This document shows, piece after piece, positions 1-9,142 of a stretch of 64,000 nt of DNA (position 1 is its first letter; each line of letters begins with the position of its first letter). The notes under the pieces are model-generated. The model was not told where the DNA came from. It did no database searches and worked only from the letters and a program-made list of their open reading frames with translations. The position numbers and the translations under genes are program-made. The stretch is taken from assembly GCA_965199235.1 (NCBI GenBank), contig CBDAQU010000002.1, positions 3,348,001 to 3,412,000 of the forward strand, given 5' to 3'. Origin of the DNA: BOG-908 sp965199235. Its GTDB lineage: Bacteria; Pseudomonadota; Alphaproteobacteria; Acetobacterales; Acetobacteraceae.

Positions 1-2721
1 TGGACGTCCATGCCGGTGATCGAGGTGCAGGATGGTGCGCTCGTGCAGGCCAACACTGTCTACGTTCCACCGCCGCACGCCACCACCGTGCTGCGTGACG
101 GGCACCTGTATGTCAGCCAGCCGCCGCCCGGCTCGCCGCGCGAGTTTCGTCCCATAGACGGCTTCTTCGACACGCTCGCAACGGCGCGGCGCGAGCGCTC
201 GGTGGGGATCATCCTGTCCGGGACCGGCAGCGACGGCGCGCTCGGCCTCAAGGCGATACGCGCCTGCGGCGGGCTGACCATCGCCCAGGGAGTAAGCACC
301 TCGCCGGGAGCCGAGAACGGCGGCCCTCAATACGCCGCCATGCCGGAGGCGGCAGTGGCCACCGGCACGGTCGATCTCGTGGCTCCTGCGGACGAGATCC
401 CGGGCCACCTCATGCGGCTTCGGGCGGTGCCGCCGACCGTGCCGGACATCGCGGCCGCCGGGGACGATACAGAGGCGGTCCGCCAGCAGATCTGTGCGAT
501 CCTGCGCGCCCAGGTCGGTCATGATTTCAGCGGCTACAAGGAAAAGACGTTCCTGCGACGCGTCAACCGCAGGATGCAGGTGCTCAACATCGCAGCCCTG
601 AGCGACTACGTGGACCTGCTGAGGGACGACCATGTCGAAACCCAGCTGCTGTTTCGCGACCTGCTGATCCGGGTCACCAGCTTTTTCCGAGACGAGCACG
701 CCTTCGACGTGGTCGAGCGTGTCGTCGTCCCGCGCCTGTTCCACGGCCGCCATGCGGACGGCGCCGTCCGCGTATGGGTGCCGGGATGTTCCACCGGCGA
801 AGAGGCCTACTCGCTGGCCATCCTGCTGCGCGAGCACATGGACAGTCTGCGAGGTGCGCCCAGGGTGCAGATCTTCGCCACCGACATCGACGAGCCGGCC
901 ATCGACACCGCCCGTCTCGGCCGGTATCCGACCGTGCTTCTGGACGGATTGTCGCCCGAGCGCCGCCGCCGGTTCTTCAGGCAGTCCGATTCCGGCTACG
1001 TGGTGACCAAGGAAATCCGCGACCTCTGCACCTTCTCGGCGCACAGCCTGGTACGCGACCCGCCGTTCTCGCGCATGGACCTGATCTCATGTCGCAACCT
1101 GTTGATCTATCTCGACGGTGAAGCCCAGAACGCGATCATCCCGGCATTCCACTATGCGCTCGTCCCTGGCGGCGTGCTCATGCTGGGCAACTCCGAATCC
1201 ACTACCCGGCACGAGGCATTGTTCGCGGTCATCGACAAGCCGGCCCGCATCTTCGAACGGCGCGACGTGCCCAGTCCGCCGCTGATCCTCAGTCGGCGCA
1301 ACCGGGCCGTGATCGAAAGCCCCGGGCTAGTGTTGCAGCCGGTCGTGCAGGGAGCAGAGACGGACCAGGAACGCCGGTCGGCGCCTGCTCTGTCCGAGCC
1401 ACGACAATCGAGCCTCATGCGGCGGCTCGACGTCGGACTGAGGCAATTTCTGCGCACGGCGAGGAACATGCCCAACCCGGGTGCGGACGCCGTCGATACC
1501 CTGCGCGCCGAACTCGTGAAAACCCGCCACCAGCTGCAATCGATAACCGAGGATCACGAGACCGCGCTGGAGGAGCTGCGAAGTGCCAACGAGGAGCTGC
1601 ACTCCGTCAACGAGGAGATGCAGTCGACCAACGAGGAGCTGGAAACCAACAAGGAGGAGATCCAGGCCGTCAACGAGGAACTGCACACCGTCAACGCGCA
1701 GCTTTCCGACAACCTCGAAGAGCTCGACCGGACCAACAGCGATCTGAAGAACCTGTTCGACAGCACGCAGATCGCGACAGTGTTCCTGGACCGCCATATG
1801 ATCATCCGCAGCTTCACCCCGGCGATCAGCGGCATCTACAACCTGATACCGAGCGACGTCGGCCGGCCGTTGACCGACATCGCCAGCCGCCTCACCTACA
1901 GCACCCTGGCGCAAGACGTGGATACCGTGCTGGCAACGCTGATTGTGCTTGAACGGCAGGTCACCAACGCCGATCGAACGCGCCACTACATCGTGCGCGT
2001 GTTGCCGTATCGCGCGCCCGACAGCACCGTGACGGGCACGCTGGTGACCTTTCTCGACGTGACGAGCATCGTGCTTGCCGAACAGCACCAACGCCTGCTG
2101 GTCGACGAGCTGAACCACCGGGTCAAGAACATGCTGACCGTGGTGATCTCATTGGCGGCACAGACGTTGCGCAATTCGGGCACCCTTGAGGAATTTGGCA
2201 AGGCGTTCATGGGTCGTGTCCGGGCGCTGTCGTCCTCCTACGCCCTGCTATCGCAACAGAATTGGACCAGCATCGCTCTACGGCAGACGATCGAGGAGGA
2301 GTTGCGGCCTTTCGCGTCATCCACCGAACACGGTCTGACGATCGAGGGGGAGGATGTGCAACTAACGCCGACAGCAGCACTTGCACTTGGCATGGTTGTC
2401 CACGAACTCGCGACGAACGCCATGAAATACGGTGCCTTGTCCGTGCCGGGCGGCAAGATCGACGTCGCCTGGCAGGTGGCCAACGACCGAGATGTCAAGT
2501 CGCTGGTCATCACCTGGCACGAGTCCGGCGGTCCGTCGCTGACCGAGCCGGTGAAAAGCGGCTTCGGAACCACGCTGGTTCGTCGCAGCGTGTCAGACCA
2601 GTTGTCCGGGCAGGCAAAGCTGGACTTCCAACCCGACGGGTTGCGGGCAACGCTGAGCGTGCCGTGGATGGACGTCACCGGCGACGCTCAAACGGCCGTG
2701 GAGGCGAGCAACGATGGCTGA
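1..2721 (+). CDS. CheB-CheR-PAS-HWE histidine kinase fusion, 5' end missing
   Basis: Multidomain sensor with chemotaxis-like domains. The frame is open from base 1 and the first visible Met (base 10) is already inside the CheB methylesterase domain, so the gene starts upstream of the window. Counting from that Met: CheB C-terminal half about 1-140, with the catalytic-Asp motif GTGSDG (Asp about 75); CheR methyltransferase about 155-415, with the SAM motif GCSTGEEAYS; a long Glu/Asn-rich coiled coil about 495-575; a PAS domain about 580-690; a HisKA_2/HWE kinase to the end, with His703 in HRVKN and the W-x-E motif WHESGG. It overlaps the following receiver gene by 8 bases, so the two probably form one two-component pair. 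No membrane segment is visible. The input signal is unknown; in this family it often comes through the PAS domain rather than true chemoreceptors. Confidence 0.93.
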   Translation, partial: WTSMPVIEVQDGALVQANTVYVPPPHATTVLRDGHLYVSQPPPGSPREFRPIDGFFDTLATARRERSVGIILSGTGSDGALGLKAIRACGGLTIAQGVSTSPGAENGGPQYAAMPEAAVATGTVDLVAPADEIPGHLMRLRAVPPTVPDIAAAGDDTEAVRQQICAILRAQVGHDFSGYKEKTFLRRVNRRMQVLNIAALSDYVDLLRDDHVETQLLFRDLLIRVTSFFRDEHAFDVVERVVVPRLFHGRHADGAVRVWVPGCSTGEEAYSLAILLREHMDSLRGAPRVQIFATDIDEPAIDTARLGRYPTVLLDGLSPERRRRFFRQSDSGYVVTKEIRDLCTFSAHSLVRDPPFSRMDLISCRNLLIYLDGEAQNAIIPAFHYALVPGGVLMLGNSESTTRHEALFAVIDKPARIFERRDVPSPPLILSRRNRAVIESPGLVLQPVVQGAETDQERRSAPALSEPRQSSLMRRLDVGLRQFLRTARNMPNPGADAVDTLRAELVKTRHQLQSITEDHETALEELRSANEELHSVNEEMQSTNEELETNKEEIQAVNEELHTVNAQLSDNLEELDRTNSDLKNLFDSTQIATVFLDRHMIIRSFTPAISGIYNLIPSDVGRPLTDIASRLTYSTLAQDVDTVLATLIVLERQVTNADRTRHYIVRVLPYRAPDSTVTGTLVTFLDVTSIVLAEQHQRLLVDELNHRVKNMLTVVISLAAQTLRNSGTLEEFGKAFMGRVRALSSSYALLSQQNWTSIALRQTIEEELRPFASSTEHGLTIEGEDVQLTPTAALALGMVVHELATNAMKYGALSVPGGKIDVAWQVANDRDVKSLVITWHESGGPSLTEPVKSGFGTTLVRRSVSDQLSGQAKLDFQPDGLRATLSVPWMDVTGDAQTAVEASNDG

Positions 2722-3118
2722 GGCAGTCCGGCTCTGCCGCGTCATGGTCGTCGAGGACGAGCTGCTCGTCGCCATGCTGATCGAGGAGACGTTGAGGGAT
2801 CACGGCTATGATGTCGTCGGGCCGTTCACCAACCTTCCCGACGCGATAGCTGCAGCCGGCCGGGAGGTTGCCGACATCGCTCTGCTCGACGTCAACCTCC
2901 GTGGGCAACGGGTCTATCCGGTGGCCGAGCTGCTGGAAGCGCGCGGCATCCCGTTCTTGCTGCTGTCCGGATACGGTTCGGATGCCGTGCCGTCCGAACA
3001 CGCGCATTGGGCGGCCTGCAGCAAGCCGTTCCTGCCCAAGGACCTGACCTGCCGGATGGAGTTCCTGATGGAACGGTGCCGCGCCGAGGCCAGCCTGGTC
3101 GAGTTGAAGCGGGGCTGA
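2714..3118 (+). CDS. Single-domain response regulator
   Basis: A stand-alone receiver domain of 134 residues with no output domain. The acidic pocket is visible near the N terminus (VVEDE), the phospho-acceptor Asp lies in LLDVNL, and the conserved Lys is in CSKPF. The ATG overlaps the end of the HWE kinase gene by 8 bases, so the two are translationally coupled. It is probably the phosphorylation target of that kinase, and may relay or drain phosphate. It ends 3 bases before the convergent flhG stop. Confidence 0.9.
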   Translation: MAEAVRLCRVMVVEDELLVAMLIEETLRDHGYDVVGPFTNLPDAIAAAGREVADIALLDVNLRGQRVYPVAELLEARGIPFLLLSGYGSDAVPSEHAHWAACSKPFLPKDLTCRMEFLMERCRAEASLVELKRG

Positions 3119-3121
3119 TCG

Positions 3122-3949
3122 TCACCGATGGACCGCGACGCTGCCTGGTAACTTCACGGTTCTCGCGATGCTCAAAACGTCCATCGCCGCCGCGCTGGCC
3201 GGGTGTCGCGTGAGGTGGGGCACTTGGCGCCGGATCGCATCGCGAACGCGGTCATCCCGCCGGATGACACCGGCCAAAACGGGCGTGTGCCCAAGGAAAT
3301 GCTGACAGGCTCGGGCCAGGGTCGCGTGCGTCCGTTGGCCCGAAGCCTGAGTGGCAGCCTGGTTGACGACGATCCTGGCATCGCCAGGGCCAGAACTGGC
3401 CAGCGTCCTGTCTGCCGCGTGCAGTTTCAGAACCGCGTAGGCATCTGTCAGCGAAGTAGGCTCGTCGGTGGCAATCACCAGCAGAGTGTCTGCCCAGGCG
3501 GCCATGCGTCGTGTGCCAAGGTCCAGACCCGCCCCTAGATCGAGCAGAACCACGCTATGCTGCATGCACCCCAACTCGGCCAGCAACGCGTCGATCCGGG
3601 ACGGTGGCAAGCTGGCCAGGGCACCGGAGCCGGACCGGCCTGGCAGTACGTCGAAGCCGCCCGGTTCGACCGAGGTCAGCGCCTGGCCAAGACGGATACG
3701 GCCCGACAGCACAGCGCCGAGGTCCTGCTCGGGCGTCAGGCCAAGCTGGATGTCGACGTTGGCCAGGCCGAGATCGCCGTCGAACAGCACCACCCGTTCG
3801 CCCGACTGCGCCAAGGCATGCGCGAGGGTGATCGCAAACCAGGTCTTTCCGACGCCTCCCTTGCCTGAAGCGATCGCAAGCCGTCGCTGCCGCCTTGGGC
3901 GTAAGACCGGATGGCCGGCCAGCTCTTCGGCGGACACGATGTTATCCAT
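3122..3949 (-). CDS. flhG: FlhG, MinD-like ATPase controlling flagellar number
   Basis: ParA/MinD-family ATPase of 275 residues. The deviant Walker A motif (SGKGGVGKT) sits near residue 30, followed by the switch-region DGDLGLANVD, which is typical of FlhG/YlxH. Family role: it works with FlhF to set the number and placement of polar flagella. The Met chosen (codon at 3947-3949) overlaps the end of flhF by 8 bases. The frame stays open upstream, but that part only shadows flhF. The pair lies about 15 kb from the main flagellar cluster in this window. The flhF-flhG arrangement suggests polar rather than peritrichous flagella; that last point is inference. Confidence 0.88.
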   Translation of the reverse strand: MDNIVSAEELAGHPVLRPRRQRRLAIASGKGGVGKTWFAITLAHALAQSGERVVLFDGDLGLANVDIQLGLTPEQDLGAVLSGRIRLGQALTSVEPGGFDVLPGRSGSGALASLPPSRIDALLAELGCMQHSVVLLDLGAGLDLGTRRMAAWADTLLVIATDEPTSLTDAYAVLKLHAADRTLASSGPGDARIVVNQAATQASGQRTHATLARACQHFLGHTPVLAGVIRRDDRVRDAIRRQVPHLTRHPASAAAMDVLSIARTVKLPGSVAVHR

Positions 3950-4940
3950 GAAGTTCCGTGCTCCAGGCATGTGCGGCATGCGTGCGGGCGCTGGGGAAGA
4001 CCGGCCGCCGCAAACCCGGCCCTGGCGTCGATGCTGGCCCGACCAGTCGTTCGGCCAGAAATTCAGGCGTGACCGGCAGGAGCGGGTCGGTGGCACCCGG
4101 TCCGGCGGAGGCCTCCGTCAAGGTAAGGTCGCCCGACACGGCGGCTGCCACTACGCTGCCCAGGCGGCGGGTCAGGTCCAGGCGGGTCGGCAGCAGGTGC
4201 CGGGCGCCGATCGGTGCAAAGGCGCGCGCCTGCTCCGCCGCGTCGTCGGCGTGCAGCCCGGCCTGCATCACCAGCACCGGCGTCGCCTGAACGGCTGCGA
4301 CCAGGCTCGCTATCCCATCGACGTCATCCGTCGCAAACGGGCTGATGCCCGAGGTGTCGATCAATACTGGCCCTGGACCGGAGTCCTCGGCCGCAGCCGC
4401 AACAGCGCGCGTGAGCGTTGCTGGCGAGCCAGCTACCAGGAGCTTGACGCCCAGCAGGCGGGTGAACGCCGCAAGCTCCTCGGCGGCGCCCGCCCGCCTG
4501 CCATCGGCGGTGATAACAATGGGGCGCACGCCCGAAAGCACCAGCCGGGTTGCCAGCCTGGCCACGGCCAGCGTCTTACCTGCGCCTGGCATGCCGGCCA
4601 GCAACAACGGGCGTGCGTCACACCCGTCCCGCTCGGACGCGACCGGTAGCGCGCCGAAGCGCAGCATGCCTCGCAGCGCATCTGCGACGCCTTCGGCAGA
4701 GCGGTGTCCGGACAACGCTGCCGCCACGCTCCCGGGCAGGCCGTGGGCGGAGAGATCGATCGCCGGATGCGCTGGCGGCGACTGCTCGTAGCACGGTTCC
4801 TCCTGCTCCAGCGCGGCCGTCAGCTCGATGCCCTGGGCCACCCTGCGCGTGGACAGGATCAGTGCCTCAGGCCCGAGCTCGGCCCGGACCTGCGACATCG
4901 CCTCCGCCACGCTCGCTGCCCGGTATAGTTTGAGGCGCAT
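3942..4940 (-). CDS. flhF: FlhF, SRP-type GTPase for flagellar placement
   Basis: 332 residues. An N-terminal basic/B-domain region (MRLKLYRAAS, with ALILSTRR) precedes an SRP-like NG GTPase domain with a P-loop AGMPGAGKT at about residue 117. The G3 motif reads DTSG, and the G4 position reads TRLD where T/NKxD is usual. FlhF proteins recruit early flagellar parts to the pole and are stimulated by FlhG, encoded immediately downstream with overlapping ends. The pair is leftward, with no other flagellar gene beside it. The Lys-to-Arg change in G4 may lower nucleotide specificity, but FlhF proteins vary here, so I do not read it as inactivation. Confidence 0.88.
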   Translation of the reverse strand: MRLKLYRAASVAEAMSQVRAELGPEALILSTRRVAQGIELTAALEQEEPCYEQSPPAHPAIDLSAHGLPGSVAAALSGHRSAEGVADALRGMLRFGALPVASERDGCDARPLLLAGMPGAGKTLAVARLATRLVLSGVRPIVITADGRRAGAAEELAAFTRLLGVKLLVAGSPATLTRAVAAAAEDSGPGPVLIDTSGISPFATDDVDGIASLVAAVQATPVLVMQAGLHADDAAEQARAFAPIGARHLLPTRLDLTRRLGSVVAAAVSGDLTLTEASAGPGATDPLLPVTPEFLAERLVGPASTPGPGLRRPVFPSARTHAAHAWSTELHG

Positions 4941-5007
4941 GGCGCAAGCCTAGACGGACAAGGTTGCGAAAACGTTACGACTTAGCGCAGGCCAACGGAG
5001 GCAAGAC

Positions 5008-5057
5008 AAGGGGATTTGCCTTTGACCCCGCCAAAGGCGCGCCTCGAAATCCCTTTT
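5008..5057 (-). terminator. Nested hairpin downstream of mtnP, possible terminator
   Basis: Outer arms AAGGGGATTT (5008-5017) and AAATCCCTTTT (5047-5057) pair with one mismatch. Inner arms CCTTTG (from 5019) and CAAAGG (ending 5037) are nested inside them. It sits directly beyond a family A repeat, between the end of mtnP and the start of flhF, where leftward transcripts from the cytochrome bc1 operon would need to stop. No clean run of U follows, so it could instead be part of a repeat. Confidence 0.4.
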
Positions 5058-5170
5058 GAGCGATGGCACACAGACCGGAAAGGTCGGAGTGACGAGATTG
5101 CTCGTCAAACAAGAGCCAGACCGGTGTCACGTCCGTCTCCATGCGGAGACCCTGCGGTAGACCGGTCTAG
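5058..5170 (+). repeat. Family A double-hairpin repeat, copy A1
   Basis: Forward copy: it starts GAGCGATGGCAC and ends ACCGGTCTAG. The left hairpin pairs GAGC...GTGAC with the later ATTGCTC end; the right hairpin pairs CCAGACCGGT with ACCGGTCTAG. It shares a right-arm variant (GTCCGTCTCCATGCGGA) with copy A5, so these two form a sub-type. The terminal CTAG contains the stop codon of mtnP, read on the minus strand. Confidence 0.8.
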
Positions 5171-6027
5171 AGAACGCGAGCGGCTACCGCGTCCAGTTTG
5201 GCCATCAGTCCGGCATCACGTGCGGCGGGCTGGGTGATCAAGGCGTGGTCCAGCGCATGGTCGCATCCCAGTGGACAGCTCGTCTCTCCGGCCAGCATCG
5301 GGATCACGCGGCGCAGCAGCGACTTTGCCGCCGCTGCGTTCGCCTGCATCACGGCCACCACCGCGTCCACCGTCACGTGCGCATGCGTCTCGTGCCAGCA
5401 ATCATAGTCGGTCACCATCGCGACGGTCGCGTAATGCAGCTCGGCCTCTCGCGCCAACTTGGCCTCGGGCATGTTGGTCATGCCGATCACCTGGCACCCC
5501 CACGCCCGGTAAAGCCCGCTTTCCGCCCTGGTCGAGAATTGCGGGCCTTCCATCACCAGATAGGTGCCCCCGCGCGTGACGGGCAGGGCCAGGTCTGTGG
5601 CGGCACGATAGAGCACGTCGCCCAGCAAAGGGCAGACAGGATGCGCCATCGACACGTGCGCCACGCAGCCCTGGCCGAAAAAGCTTTTTTCGCGGGCAAA
5701 GCTGCGATCGATGAACTGGTCGACGATGACGAACCGGCCGGGCGGCAGGTCCTCGGCCAGGCTGCCAACGGCCGATAGCGAGATCACGTGTGTCACGCCG
5801 GCACGCTTCAACACGTCGATGTTGGCGCGGTAGTTCAGGTGGCTCGGGGACAGGCTGTGCCCTCGGCCGTGCCTCGGCAGGAACACGCACGCGATGCCGT
5901 CGAGCCGACCGTGCAGCAGCGAGTCAGACGGCTCGCCCCAGGGGGACGCCTGCGTCCGCCAGACCCGGTCTTCCAGCCCGTCTATGTCGTAGAGACCGGA
6001 GCCACCGATGATGCCGACGACCGGCAA
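5167..6027 (-). CDS. mtnP: S-methyl-5'-thioadenosine phosphorylase
   Basis: 286 residues, the usual length for MTA phosphorylase. It splits methylthioadenosine, a by-product of polyamine synthesis, into adenine and methylthioribose-1-phosphate for methionine salvage. Visible family features: N-terminal phosphate-site GIIGGSGLYD, PRHGRGH, the substrate-site MEGPQFSTRAES, and GMTNMPEAKLAREAE. The only sensible start is a TTG (6025-6027). The same frame reaches the cytochrome c1 stop just three codons upstream, so translation may be coupled to that gene. The stop codon lies inside repeat A1. Co-location with bc1 genes is a positional operon, not an obvious functional one. Confidence 0.92.
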   Translation of the reverse strand: MPVVGIIGGSGLYDIDGLEDRVWRTQASPWGEPSDSLLHGRLDGIACVFLPRHGRGHSLSPSHLNYRANIDVLKRAGVTHVISLSAVGSLAEDLPPGRFVIVDQFIDRSFAREKSFFGQGCVAHVSMAHPVCPLLGDVLYRAATDLALPVTRGGTYLVMEGPQFSTRAESGLYRAWGCQVIGMTNMPEAKLAREAELHYATVAMVTDYDCWHETHAHVTVDAVVAVMQANAAAAKSLLRRVIPMLAGETSCPLGCDHALDHALITQPAARDAGLMAKLDAVAARVL

Positions 6028-6033
6028 GTCGGT

Positions 6034-6822
6034 CTACCGCACCTCGTCGTGGCTGCTCTTGTGAACGTCCGACCATACCTGTCTCTTCACCAGGTAGGTG
6101 ACGCCGCACATCAGGGCGAGAAAGCCCACGATGCGAACGCCCAGATGCTTGCGCTGCTCCATCTCCGGGTTCGAGGCAAAGGTCAGGAACGTCGCCACGT
6201 CACGCGCCTCCTGGTCGACGGTCGCCTTGGTGCCGTCGGCATAGGTGACCGAGCCGTCTGCCAGCGGCGCCGGCATGTGGATCAGATGTCCCTGGAACCA
6301 CTTGTTGTAGTAGAGACCGTCAGGCACCTTCACGTCCTTGGGCGGCTCGACGTAGCCGATCATCAGGGCGCGAATGTAGTTGGCCCCGCCCACGCGCGCC
6401 TTTTCGATCAGCGAGTGGTCGGGCGGCAGCGCGCCGTTATTGGCCGCCCGCGCCGCTTTCTCGTTCGGGTAGGGCGAGGCGAAATGGTCAGACGGCAGGC
6501 CGGGCCGCGTCGTGGGCTCGCCCTGGTCGTTCAGCTCTCCAGGCACGGTCTTTGATGCGGCAATCGCGCGTATCTGGCCCTCTGTCAGCCCGATGCCCGC
6601 AAGGTTGCGATAGCTCATCAGCTTCATCGAATGGCAGGACGAGCAGACCTCGTTATAGACCTGGAAGCCTCGCTGCGCAGAGGCCCTGTCGAACGTCCCG
6701 AACGGGCCGTTGAAGCTCCAGCCGACCTTCGGCAGAGGAGGCATACCCTCCTCCTGCGCGCTGGCCACCCCAGTCGCCCCGAAAACCAGCGCGCAGACCG
6801 CCGCGGCTTGGAATATGCGCAT
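6034..6822 (-). CDS. petC: Cytochrome c1 of the bc1 complex
   Basis: 262 residues. It has an N-terminal Sec signal (cleavage after about residue 22, ASA-Q), the haem-binding CSSCH at residues 60-64, and a single C-terminal membrane anchor near residues 229-250 with a basic tail. It carries electrons from the Rieske protein to soluble or membrane cytochrome c in the ubiquinol:cytochrome c reductase. Its ATG overlaps the TGA of cytochrome b by one base, giving tight coupling. The Rieske gene, normally first in this operon, is not here. Confidence 0.94.
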   Translation of the reverse strand: MRIFQAAAVCALVFGATGVASAQEEGMPPLPKVGWSFNGPFGTFDRASAQRGFQVYNEVCSSCHSMKLMSYRNLAGIGLTEGQIRAIAASKTVPGELNDQGEPTTRPGLPSDHFASPYPNEKAARAANNGALPPDHSLIEKARVGGANYIRALMIGYVEPPKDVKVPDGLYYNKWFQGHLIHMPAPLADGSVTYADGTKATVDQEARDVATFLTFASNPEMEQRKHLGVRIVGFLALMCGVTYLVKRQVWSDVHKSSHDEVR

Positions 6823-8111
6823 CAGATCTTATCCATCGGCTTGGCTGCCGCACCCGAGGGAAGCGGTCCGCCGCCGCCGCCGCGCGGGAAGATGCGGGTG
6901 GTCAGCACCGGCTTGCTGATGCTTTCCGGCAGCGGCAGCGGACGCTCCACGAAGCCCCATACCGGCAGCAGAGCGAAATGCGCGAAGTAGACGAAAGCGG
7001 CCACACGCCCGAGCGGCACCCAGATGCCCTCAGGATGGTGCGCTCCGCAGGCGCCCAGCACCGCCAGGGAGACCACCATCAGGCGCAGCGACCAGCGATA
7101 GATCGGCCGGAACCGCGCGCTGCGCACCGGCGAGGTGTCGAGCCAGGGCAGCACGAACCACACCAGGATGGAGCCGAACATCGCGATCACGCCGATCAGC
7201 TTGCTCGGCACCGCGCGCAATATGGCGTAGAAAGGGAGGAAATACCATTCCGGAACGATGGCGTTCGGCGTCTGCAGCGGGTTGGCGGGAATGTAGTTGT
7301 CGGCCTCTCCGAAAATGTTGGGGACGAAGAACACGATGGTCGCGAAGATCAGGAAGTAGACGGCCATCCCGACGCTGTCCTTGGCCGTGTAATAAGGGTG
7401 GAACGGCAGGGTGTCCTGCTCGGACTTCACGTCGATGCCGAGCGGGTTGTTGCTGCCTGTGATGTGCAGGGCGACCACGTGCAGGAACACCACTCCGGTG
7501 ATCACGAACGGCAGCAGGTAATGCAGGCTGAAGAACCGGTTCAGTGTCGGGTTGTCGACCGAGAAGCCGCCCCACAGCAGAGTCACGATCCAGTTGCCCA
7601 CCACGGGAATGGCGGAAAACAGGTTGGTGATCACCGTCGCACCCCAGTAGCTCATCTGTCCCCAGGGCAGCACGTAGCCCAAAAAGGCGGCCGCCATCAG
7701 GAGCAGGAACAGAGTGACGCCGCTCATCCACAGAAGCTCGCGCGGCGCCTTGTAGCTGCCGTAATACATGCCCCGGAAAATGTGGATGTAGATGATGATA
7801 AAGAACATCGACGCGCCGTTCGCGTGCGCGTAGCGGAGCAGCCAGCCGTAGTTCACGTCCCGCATGATCCGCTCGACGCTGTCGAACGCGCCCGCGGTGC
7901 TGGCGTTATAGTTCATCGACAGGAAGATGCCGGACGCGATCATCACGAACAGGTTGACCACCGCCAGAGCGCCAAAATTCCAGAAGTAGTTGAAATTCTT
8001 GGGCGTCGGGAAGCTGCCGTATTCCTTGGTCATCAGGGTGAAGATGGGAAGACGCGTATCCACCCAGTTCAGCACCGGATTCTTGATGTCGCTCGTGTGC
8101 AGGCCGGCCAT
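6822..8111 (-). CDS. petB: Cytochrome b of the bc1 complex
   Basis: 429 residues with eight or nine hydrophobic helices. Diagnostic motifs: the quinol-site PEWYFLPFYAILRAVP near residue 310, GYVLPWGQMSYWGA, and the haem-ligand His pairs in helices B and D (ANGASMFF and LHYLLPFV-LHVVALH). It oxidises quinol and passes electrons to the Rieske centre and to haem b. The start at 8109-8111 (MAGLHTSDIKNP) fits the family; the frame stays open upstream to a TTG without support. It is the first gene of petB-petC-mtnP and faces hemF across 131 bases. The C-terminal tail is Gly-rich and ends KPMDKI. Confidence 0.94.
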   Translation of the reverse strand: MAGLHTSDIKNPVLNWVDTRLPIFTLMTKEYGSFPTPKNFNYFWNFGALAVVNLFVMIASGIFLSMNYNASTAGAFDSVERIMRDVNYGWLLRYAHANGASMFFIIIYIHIFRGMYYGSYKAPRELLWMSGVTLFLLLMAAAFLGYVLPWGQMSYWGATVITNLFSAIPVVGNWIVTLLWGGFSVDNPTLNRFFSLHYLLPFVITGVVFLHVVALHITGSNNPLGIDVKSEQDTLPFHPYYTAKDSVGMAVYFLIFATIVFFVPNIFGEADNYIPANPLQTPNAIVPEWYFLPFYAILRAVPSKLIGVIAMFGSILVWFVLPWLDTSPVRSARFRPIYRWSLRLMVVSLAVLGACGAHHPEGIWVPLGRVAAFVYFAHFALLPVWGFVERPLPLPESISKPVLTTRIFPRGGGGGPLPSGAAAKPMDKI

Positions 8112-8242
8112 GTGGACTGTTCCCGGATCGTGGAGCCAGCATGCGCATGCCGGCGTTGTGATACCCCTAATAAGGGTGGAGTCCGGCGCCTGCAATCCGC
8201 GGCTCTCGGCAAATCCGGGCCTGGCGGGTTAGATTGGGCGCC

Positions 8243-9142
8243 ATGGACACCCATACAGCCGCCGCTCCGCCCCACGCAGCACTGAAACCGGACGCGCGCA
8301 CCTGGTTCGAAAGCCTGCGCGACCGCATCTGCGCAGCCCTGGAGGCGATCGAGGACGAACAGACGGAGGGGCCGCTTTGCGACCGCGAGGCGGGCCGCTT
8401 CGCCCGCCGTCCGTGGAGCCGGCCGACCACGGACGGCTCCGATGGCGGCGGAGGCGTGATCAGCCTGATGCACGGCCGCGTGTTCGAGAAGGTGGGCGTG
8501 AACGTCTCCACCGTCTCGGGCGAGTTCAGCCCTGAGTTCCGGGCCAACATACCGGGCGCCGAGGCAGACCCGCGTTTCTTCGCCACCGGCATCAGCCTGG
8601 TCGCGCATCCGCAAAGCCCGCTGGTGCCGGCCGTGCACATGAACACGCGCATGCTGGTGACGACGAAGGGCTGGTTCGGTGGGGGAGGCGACCTGACGCC
8701 GATGTTCCCCGATAGCGAGGAGACGGCCGAGGACGCCGCCCTGTTCCACGGCGCGTTCCAACGCGCCTGCGACGCGCACAGCCAGGACTACTACCCGAAG
8801 TTCAAGGCGTGGTGCGACCGCTACTTCTTCCTGCCCCACCGCAACGAGCCGCGCGGCGTCGGCGGCATCTTCTACGACCACCTCGACAGCGGCGACCTGG
8901 CGGACGATTTCGCCTTCACGCGCGGCGTCGGCGAGGCTTTCCTGGCGGCCTATCCCGCGATCGTGCGTCGCCGCGCGCGCGCGCCCTGGACCGGGGCGCA
9001 GCGCCGGCACCAGCTAATCCGGCGGGGGCGCTACGTGGAGTTCAACCTGCTGCACGACCGTGGCACGACGTTCGGATTGAAGACAGGCGGCAACGTCGAA
9101 GCCATTCTGATGAGCCTGCCGCCGGAGGTCCGCTGGCCCTAG
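8243..9142 (+). CDS. hemF: Oxygen-dependent coproporphyrinogen III oxidase, C terminus shortened
   Basis: 299 residues. It oxidatively decarboxylates coproporphyrinogen III in haem synthesis. Clear HemF motifs: VFEKVGVNVSTV, GISLVAHP, the NTRMLVTTKGWFGGGGDLTP block, HRNEPRGVGGIFYD, and RRGRYVEFNLLHDRGTTFGL. The protein stops at LPPEVRWP, where E. coli HemF continues for about 25 conserved residues after the same motif. The stop codon lies at the first bases of repeat A2, so the tail seems to have been cut off by that insertion. The core catalytic region is intact, so activity may be retained. ATG at 8243 is preferred over an in-frame TTG at 8234. Confidence 0.9.
   Translation: MDTHTAAAPPHAALKPDARTWFESLRDRICAALEAIEDEQTEGPLCDREAGRFARRPWSRPTTDGSDGGGGVISLMHGRVFEKVGVNVSTVSGEFSPEFRANIPGAEADPRFFATGISLVAHPQSPLVPAVHMNTRMLVTTKGWFGGGGDLTPMFPDSEETAEDAALFHGAFQRACDAHSQDYYPKFKAWCDRYFFLPHRNEPRGVGGIFYDHLDSGDLADDFAFTRGVGEAFLAAYPAIVRRRARAPWTGAQRRHQLIRRGRYVEFNLLHDRGTTFGLKTGGNVEAILMSLPPEVRWP

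Noticed and set aside
3468..4649. 393-codon plus-strand frame opposite flhF/flhG
   Set aside because: Runs antisense to two well-conserved genes and has no domain.
4941..5007. Flagellar sigma-54 or sigma-28 promoter before flhF
   Set aside because: No clear GG-N10-GC or sigma-28 pattern could be placed with confidence.
8162..8178. ACCC-N7-GGGT inverted repeat between petB and hemF as an operator
   Set aside because: Only four-base arms; too short to separate from chance.
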